NCBI RefSeq assembly: GCF_904063055.1 | Contig: NZ_CAJFCN010000006.1 | Coordinates: 310,001 to 374,000, forward strand | Length of the DNA: 64,000 bases | Source of the DNA: Pseudomonas paracarnis | GTDB lineage: Bacteria; Pseudomonadota; Gammaproteobacteria; Pseudomonadales; Pseudomonadaceae | Direction of reading: 5' to 3' | Part shown: positions 59,251 to 64,000 of the stretch, piece after piece | Layout: every line of letters starts with the position of its first letter | Position numbering within the stretch: the stretch's first letter is position 1 | Notes under the pieces: generated by a model | The model's input: the letters and a program-made list of their open reading frames with translations, nothing else | Told to the model about the DNA's origin: nothing | Databases searched by the model: none | Program-made: the position numbers and the translations under genes

Positions 59251-59703
59251 ATGCCTGCCTCCGACACCCGCCCTACGCCCGCGCCATTCCTCAAGCCCGG
59301 TGAAACCGTGGTGTTGTTCGACGGGGTGTGCAAGCTGTGTAACGGTTGGGCAAGGTTTCTGATCCGCCACGACCACCAACGGCGCTTGCGATTAGCCGCC
59401 GTGCAGTCACCCGAGGGTCAGGCGCTGCTGGCGTGGGCGGGGTTGCCGCTGGAGCAGTTCGACACCCTCGCAGTGATCCGCGATCGGCACTGTTGGGAGC
59501 GTTCGGAGGCGGTGTTGGAAATCATTGCGCAACTGCCTGCCCGCTGGCACCCAATGCTGCTCCTGCGCGGCATCCCGCGCTTTCTTCGGGATTGGGCTTA
59601 CGACCGCATCGCGCGCAATCGCTATCGGCTGTTCGGGAAGTACGATACCTGTCTGTTGCCGAACGCGGATCATGAACAGCGCTTTTTAAAGGATCAGCCA
59701 TGA
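59251..59703 (+). CDS. DCC-family thiol-disulfide oxidoreductase-like protein (DUF393)
   Basis: A 150-residue protein with the family motif VVLFDGVCKLCNGWARFL (DxxCxxC) near the N-terminus and IPRFLRDWAYDRIARNRYRL at the end. The CxxC and general fold suggest redox activity, unproven for most members. Its stop overlaps the next gene (ATGA), a DoxX-like membrane protein, a common pairing. Confidence 0.88.
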   Translation: MPASDTRPTPAPFLKPGETVVLFDGVCKLCNGWARFLIRHDHQRRLRLAAVQSPEGQALLAWAGLPLEQFDTLAVIRDRHCWERSEAVLEIIAQLPARWHPMLLLRGIPRFLRDWAYDRIARNRYRLFGKYDTCLLPNADHEQRFLKDQP

Positions 59704-60068
59704 ATTCCCTGGTGCGCATCAACTGGATCGCCCGGGGCGGCCTGGCTTTCATGTTTGCCTACCATGGGCTGGTGCCAAAGCTGCTGTGGCTAAGCCAGGG
59801 TGAGCGGGCAATGATCCAGGCGCACGGGATCGAGCAGGTGCAGTTGTTCGCCACGCTGGCGGGGGTTGGGGAAATTGCCCTGGCGATATGGATACTGCTT
59901 TCGCCACGCAGTATCTGGCCGCTTGTAGTGGCTGCGACTGCGCTGGCGGGGCTGCTGGTGGATGTGGCGGTGTTCAGCCCGTCGATGCTCAGGGAAGCGT
60001 TTAATCCTGTGTCGCTGAATGTGGCGGGTTTGGCGTTGTGTGCGGTGGCTTGGAATACCAAGCCCTGA
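59700..60068 (+). CDS. DoxX-like membrane protein
   Basis: A 122-residue protein with four helices (RGGLAFMFAYHGLVPKLLWL, VGEIALAIWILLSPRSIWPL, VVAATALAGLLVDVAVF and a last short one). This is the DoxX-like (DUF4345-type) family. It is co-translated with the DCC protein; the pair may handle thiol redox at the membrane, which is inference. Confidence 0.85.
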   Translation: MNSLVRINWIARGGLAFMFAYHGLVPKLLWLSQGERAMIQAHGIEQVQLFATLAGVGEIALAIWILLSPRSIWPLVVAATALAGLLVDVAVFSPSMLREAFNPVSLNVAGLALCAVAWNTKP

Positions 60069-60119
60069 ACGGCATTTATTTCAGCCCGAGTGCCTCAAGT
60101 GCAACGGCCAGCGCTGATG

Positions 60120-60617
60120 TCAGCCACACAGCAACAGCCCAATCAACTGCCATGGCGTCATCTTCGTGACCATGATCAGCACGATCACAAACATCCCAGA
60201 GAAACCCAAAACACCCATCCAGAACCATTGCCTATAGACGCCGCGGTATCCATCACCAAGCGCGCTGCACGTCTCAACCGCACTGAGCGCCATCTGCTGC
60301 AAACGCTTCTGCAGCACCAGCACCGGCAGCCAAAGAGCCCCCACACACAGGAAGATGATCAGCGAAGTCAGCACCCATTCGGTGGTCAACCCAAGTCCGG
60401 CAAGCTTGACCAACACAAAGCCGGTAATGATCTGAATGACGCCCGCCGGCGTAGTGATCCAGGTATCGAACTGCACCACCATCCGCGCCACATGGGCAAT
60501 CACTTGCGGGTTGGCCGTACGGCTCGCGGCGATCAGATACAGATACGAGCCCATGCCGAAGCCAAACAGGAAAATCGCCGCGATGATGTGGATGTATTTC
60601 AGGCTCAGATAGAGCAT
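60120..60617 (-). CDS. DUF2269 membrane protein
   Basis: A 165-residue integral membrane protein with about four helices (YIHIIAAIFLFGFGMGSYLY; VIQIITGFVLVKLAGL; LTSLIIFLCVGALWLPVLVL; GVLGFSGMFVIVLIMVT). A histidine in helix 1 (YIHIIAAIF) and the family layout match DUF2269, of unknown function. It starts 2 bp after the saccharopine-dehydrogenase-like gene, so they form an operon. Confidence 0.88.
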   Translation of the reverse strand: MLYLSLKYIHIIAAIFLFGFGMGSYLYLIAASRTANPQVIAHVARMVVQFDTWITTPAGVIQIITGFVLVKLAGLGLTTEWVLTSLIIFLCVGALWLPVLVLQKRLQQMALSAVETCSALGDGYRGVYRQWFWMGVLGFSGMFVIVLIMVTKMTPWQLIGLLLCG

Positions 60618-60619
60618 GG

Positions 60620-61747
60620 TCAGCCCTGCCCGTCAGAGAAATGCACGGCCAGGCTGAGGTTCGCCGGGTCGTTGATAGCGGCCATGTATTCGTCGACGGT
60701 GATTTCGCCAACGCACGGCCGCGCACCGGGTTCAGGCACATAGCCTTGGGCGACTTTAAGGGCCAGAGCAACGGCGGCGCAGCTGGGGATTTCCGGGCCT
60801 TTGTCATTCAGCGCCGTCAGTTGCACCGCCAGGGACAGCGGTTGCCCTTCTGCACCAAGGCCTTTCACGTCGATGTACATCGCGCTTTTGCCATCGCCAA
60901 AGCGCTCGAACCAAGTACCCAGCCGATGCAGCCGCGCAGCCCAGGCAAGATGGTCACGCACCACGCCCCACCGCAGCGCCTGGGCCAGCAGACAGTTGGC
61001 GACACCGCCAAGCTTGAGCCCCGCACCAGCCTTGAAGCTCAGGGTGTGGGCACCATAGCGGCCAGCAAAGATGTCCATGTCGGGCACGTCCACATTCGCC
61101 AACACCCGCGTGCCAAGCTCAGGCATTTTGCGCAGCGTCAGGTCCTGCCAGCCCAGCACTTCATGCACCTGGCCATGCCTGAGCTGCTTGATGGGTTTGC
61201 CCGCGTAAGCCAGCACACCTTCGACGGTGGACAGGCCCGGCATCTTGGCCGAGGAGGAAATACCGTGCTCGATCGAGTCGATACGGGTGAAGCGATAGCG
61301 ATACTGATCGATGATGGCGGACGACAGCGTCGGCACGGAGCTGCACCCGCTAAGGATCGCCACGCCTGCCTGCCGTGCTTGTGCATCCAGCACGCTCACG
61401 CCGTTGACGAAGGTGCGGCAGTCGGACAAGTCGCAGTAGTTCACGCCAGCGTCGATGCAACTCTGGGCGACAGCATAGGACTGCCCCTGGAACGGGCCGC
61501 CGGTGTGGATCACCCACGTGATGTTCATCGACCGCAAAACGGAGGCGAACCCGGCTCCCATGGCATCGCCGCACCAGCCCTCGCAAGCGGTGTTCGACTG
61601 GCTTTTCAGCTCATCCACCTTGCGCTGCAGCTTATGAGGGTCGCGACCCGAGATCACCAGTTCAATGCCCGGCGCCAACACCAGATGCCGGCAAACGATG
61701 CTGCCGAAATTGCCGTAGCCACCGACTACCAACACCCTGAGTGTCAT
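60620..61747 (-). CDS. Saccharopine dehydrogenase-like NAD(P)-binding protein
   Basis: A 375-residue protein with an N-terminal Rossmann motif VLVVGGYGNFGSIVCRHL and the segments ITWVIHTGGPFQGQSYAVAQ and NYCDLSDCRTFVNGV of saccharopine-dehydrogenase-like oxidoreductases. The C-terminal part lacks an obvious lysine-pathway signature, so the substrate is open. Start ATG 61747 (AGGGAAG upstream); the frame runs a further 34 codons upstream. Confidence 0.85.
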   Translation of the reverse strand: MTLRVLVVGGYGNFGSIVCRHLVLAPGIELVISGRDPHKLQRKVDELKSQSNTACEGWCGDAMGAGFASVLRSMNITWVIHTGGPFQGQSYAVAQSCIDAGVNYCDLSDCRTFVNGVSVLDAQARQAGVAILSGCSSVPTLSSAIIDQYRYRFTRIDSIEHGISSSAKMPGLSTVEGVLAYAGKPIKQLRHGQVHEVLGWQDLTLRKMPELGTRVLANVDVPDMDIFAGRYGAHTLSFKAGAGLKLGGVANCLLAQALRWGVVRDHLAWAARLHRLGTWFERFGDGKSAMYIDVKGLGAEGQPLSLAVQLTALNDKGPEIPSCAAVALALKVAQGYVPEPGARPCVGEITVDEYMAAINDPANLSLAVHFSDGQG

Positions 61748-61945
61748 TCCATTCTTCCCTAAACAATCGATCATGCGCTGCGCCTGAGGCAGGCTGGCGG
61801 CTGAGGCGGCAAAGATACCCGATTTGCTTAACAGCTTGGGCCAGATCAACAGAAAGAGTGAGAAGAAGGACTACGGTTTTACAGAGCCCTGATCACCAGC
61901 CCGCCCCACAAGCCGTCTCAGACCACCTGCAACGGTTTACCGCGA

Positions 61946-62245
61946 TCAATTGACTCCAGGCCAGCTCTCTACATATTCAATAGTGAAGTTCGGATAGGAA
62001 TCGACAATCTGGATCTTGTAATCAGGATAGCTATCGACGGTTTGCCATTTCCCGACAGAATCCGGCCAGGAATCCACCTTCTTTACTTTGAGGTCGGGGA
62101 ATTGATTCACCACCTTCACCTTGTAGTCGGGATAGCTGTCCACGAACTGAATCTTGCCGTAAATCTTCGACACATCGACCGTCGTACCGGCGTGAGCGCA
62201 AAAAGTGCAGGTCAACAGCAAGGAAGCGAGGGCAGCTTTGAACAT
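61946..62245 (-). CDS. Small exported repeat protein resembling the 7(1)-knotted family
   Basis: A 99-residue protein. Signal peptide MFKAALASLLLTCTFCAHA is followed by about seven imperfect repeats of roughly ten residues: IQFVDSYPDYKV, VKVVNQFPDLKV, KKVDSWPDS, WQTVDSYPDYKI, QIVDSYPNFTI, EYVESWPG. The core is V-(D/N)-S-(Y/F/W)-P-D with alternating strand residues. It resembles the small proteins whose predicted and solved structures form a 7(1) (septoil) knot. The biological role is unknown to me. Location after cleavage would be the periplasm. It is monocistronic between unrelated genes. Confidence 0.72.
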   Translation of the reverse strand: MFKAALASLLLTCTFCAHAGTTVDVSKIYGKIQFVDSYPDYKVKVVNQFPDLKVKKVDSWPDSVGKWQTVDSYPDYKIQIVDSYPNFTIEYVESWPGVN

Positions 62246-62504
62246 GAGTATTGCATCCTGAAAAATTGAGGCGTCCAGTCTATCGGTAGCCGCGCGGGCC
62301 GTGCCGAAAAACGCCTATCCTTTAAACTCACCCGCCCCATTGCAGACGGCGTCAACATACGCCACACACAACCAACAAAACCGCGGCCGTGGTGAGAGCT
62401 GCCGTCCCATGGGTGTTGGGTTAATACTGCTGCTATTCTTTCACCGCACCTCATAGCGCGCACTGAAGGCATAAAGGTTAGCGCGCAATCGAAGGAGAAT
62501 AAAT

Positions 62505-63131
62505 GTGTTCCCATTGGATATTTGGTTAACCTATACCGCCGCCTGCCTACTACTTGTGCTTTCCCCTGGGCCGGATAACCTGCTGGCAATCGCCAGAGGT
62601 CTAAGCCAGGGCAGACTGGCAGCCGCCATTTCAGGAATAGCTTCTGGCACCGGTATTCTGTTCCACGTTATGGCCGCCTCCCTTGGGTTAACTCTCTTGA
62701 TGCAGACCTCGGCGTTGGCCTTCTGGATCGTCAAGGTGATTGGGGCCAGCTATTTGCTTTGGCTGGGCATTAAAGTTCTGCGCTCTCGCAGCCTGATCAA
62801 CTTCCAGCCCACCGCGCGCCAACCGCTTAGGAAGATATTTTTTACCGGTTTTCTGTCCGCAGCCCTTAACCCAAAGCCGGGCCTGTTTGTGCTCGCCTTC
62901 ATTCCGCAATTCATCAACCCCCAACTGGGTTCTGTCACTGTGCAAATGATGGTGTACGGCGCGTGGTTCGCTGGTTTGACCGCACTGGGTTTCGCCCTCA
63001 TGGGGATTTTTGCTACGGGTCTTTCGGCGTGGTTGCAACGCAAGCCAAAGGTGGTCAACGGGCTTAATCTGGGCGCGGGTTTCACCTTCGTTGTTTCCGG
63101 ACTTTCGATAGCAACCCTGAGCCAGAAATAA
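62505..63131 (+). CDS. LysE/RhtB-family amino-acid exporter
   Basis: A 208-residue membrane protein with the family N-terminus LLLVLSPGPDNLLAIARGLS, about six helices and the motif FFTGFLSAALNPKPGLFVLA. It should export an amino acid or derivative. The start is GTG at 62505, with GGAG nine bases upstream; the ATG two bases earlier is in another frame. The 260 bp before it show nothing notable. Confidence 0.9.
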   Translation: MFPLDIWLTYTAACLLLVLSPGPDNLLAIARGLSQGRLAAAISGIASGTGILFHVMAASLGLTLLMQTSALAFWIVKVIGASYLLWLGIKVLRSRSLINFQPTARQPLRKIFFTGFLSAALNPKPGLFVLAFIPQFINPQLGSVTVQMMVYGAWFAGLTALGFALMGIFATGLSAWLQRKPKVVNGLNLGAGFTFVVSGLSIATLSQK

Positions 63132-63210
63132 CATGAGGGTTCCGTCGGCGAAGTTAGCTATAAAACACAACGCTGTGCGGGCCATAAAATACATAAATCC
63201 GTCCCCTTTT

Positions 63211-63510
63211 CCCTTTTTCGGTGCTGCAGTGGCGTTGCTGGTATTTGGCGAATCGGTGGCCGCGGCCTTCTGGATTGCCTCGGCGCTGATGGCCGTGGGC
63301 GTGTGGCTGCACCTGACGGAGCGGCATGCCCATGAGCATCTGCATGAGGCAACGCAACATGGGCATTGGCATGTGCTTGATGAGCATCATCAACATGAGC
63401 ATGGGTTTGAGTGGGACTCGAAGGTGCCTCATAGCCATGTGCATGCACATGGGGTGATGAGGCATAGCCATGCGCATTTTCCGGATGTGCATCATCGGCA
63501 TAGGCATTGA
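63211..63510 (+). pseudogene. Duplicated 3' fragment of the His-rich EamA transporter gene
   Basis: These 300 bp align without a gap to 58822-59121, the last transmembrane helix and whole His-rich tail of the EamA gene. By my hand count there are about 36 mismatches in 291 positions (about 88 % identity). The frame is open and ends at the same TGA. Upstream of 63211 the similarity stops abruptly. A frame opens at 63133 (MRVPSAKLAIKHNAV...), but it would encode only the orphan tail. The fragment is more likely a decaying duplicate than a gene, though an expressed His-rich peptide is possible. Confidence 0.82.
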
Positions 63511-63599
63511 GCGCGGGTACTGGTGGCTTTGGGCAACGTCCTACACTCCATTCAGAAGCGACAGGCTGCCTTTTTAAAATCGCCACACCTATAGTCTCT

Positions 63600-63838
63600 C
63601 GGTCGCTCACATAGCGACCGGGTTTGGCGACTCGACGATAAATCGATAGAAACTCCCCCTATGTATTTGCGGGATGCTTCTGCGCGCAATAAGCTGCTCG
63701 ACGGTAGCTGTGCGCGGGAGACCTTCGGGTCTGCCGGTTTTTCCGATTGTCCCGGTTCGCCAACCTGCGTACAGCTGCCACCCTTTTGTTTGGCGACAAA
63801 TGTGTGGCTGCTCTCCTCTGACAACCGGAGTTTTACAC
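63600..63838 (+). promoter_or_regulatory. Structured upstream region of a DUF3077-like gene
   Basis: A strong hairpin at 63600-63620 (CGGTCGCT / AGCGACCG) opens the region, and a second lies just before the gene: AGCTGCCAC (63773-63781) pairs with GTGGCTGCT (63804-63812) with one mismatch. An inner TTTGT/ACAAA pair (around 63787-63801) lies inside it. No T-run follows. Similar leaders precede many genes of this family in fluorescent pseudomonads in my memory, but I cannot verify that here. Confidence 0.45.
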
Positions 63839-64000
63839 ATGAACCAATACATTGCCCTCACCAGCAACGACAGCGCCACTCCTGCCCTTTTTGTTGATAC
63901 CACCGTGCCGCTGGAAATACTCCTCGACGCCGCGACCTATCGACTTCGTGCCGTTACACAAGTCCTTGAGAACCTTGCTCTACGTAGTGAAATCAGTAGT
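63839..64000 (+). CDS. DUF3077-like small protein (partial, runs off the window)
   Basis: The first 54 codons from ATG 63839 read MNQYIALTSNDSATPALFVD, then VPLEILLDAATYRLRAVTQV. The pattern fits the small DUF3077/DUF6124-like proteins that are abundant and multi-copy in Pseudomonas and have no known function. GGAG lies nine bases before the ATG. The rest lies beyond the window. Confidence 0.6.
   Translation, partial: MNQYIALTSNDSATPALFVDTTVPLEILLDAATYRLRAVTQVLENLALRSEISS

Noticed and set aside
63133..63210. Coding start of a separate His-rich protein
   Set aside because: The segment has no match to the transporter, similarity begins abruptly at 63211, and no membrane or signal part precedes the tail. 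Translation remains possible but unsupported.

Overview
The window is chromosomal DNA of a fluorescent Pseudomonas, most likely the P. fluorescens group. The evidence is the block cmaX-crfX-cmpX-sigX-oprF, the order nasST / nasA / PP2C-kinase / nirB-nirD-nasC-cobA next to it, the acnD-prpF type methylcitrate operon, high GC with strong third-position bias, and many Pseudomonas-type palindromic repeats. No rRNA, tRNA, CRISPR array, prophage or transposase gene was seen. Most of the window is core genome, with small accessory inserts.

Layout. 1-2351: rlmL (partial), rmf with a heavily structured leader, and pyrD. 2437-4407: four small genes with type III secretion flavour (IagB-like lytic transglycosylase, HilA-like regulator, lone SpoA domain, secretin N-domains without the pore domain), which look like the remains of an SPI-1-type locus. 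4513-16057: assimilatory nitrate/nitrite island. Each of its three transcription units (nasST, nasA-kinase, nirBD-nasC-cobA) starts with a sigma-54 promoter followed by a leader with AnnGnn hexaloop hairpins and an intrinsic terminator, the signature of NasT (ANTAR) antitermination. 16118-21774: oprF, sigX and the envelope-stress cluster, rraA and a hydrolase. 21881-25253: ppsA and its regulatory kinase ppsR, divergent.

25394-32450 is the most interesting stretch. A MocR-type regulator diverges from a DMT exporter followed by a 620-residue JAB peptidase - ubiquitin-like carrier - E1 - rhodanese fusion, a cysteine-synthase-like enzyme, a serine acetyltransferase-like enzyme with a C-terminal extension, and an AlaX-type hydrolase. 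It reads as a self-contained protein-thiocarboxylate cysteine (or thio-compound) pathway with its own exporter, comparable to mycobacterial Mec/CysO/MoeZ/CysM but with the carrier machinery on one chain.

32581-40974: GntR-prpB-prpC-acnD-prpF-prpD for propionate use, with palindromic operators. 41243-44304: a retropepsin-like protease, inactive-transglutaminase membrane protein and ATP-grasp ligase cassette. 44491-53737: pabB, a higBA module whose toxin is frameshifted, thrH, cysH, an NCS1 permease with a hydantoin/allantoin racemase, a LysR/SDR pair and a HAD phosphatase. 53962-64000: small accessory genes, including a RelE/Xre toxin-antitoxin pair with overlapping genes, several DUF membrane proteins, an EamA transporter with a long His-rich tail and a 300-bp duplicated fragment of its 3' end 4.4 kb away, a small repeat protein resembling the 7(1)-knotted family, and a DUF3077-like gene running off the end.
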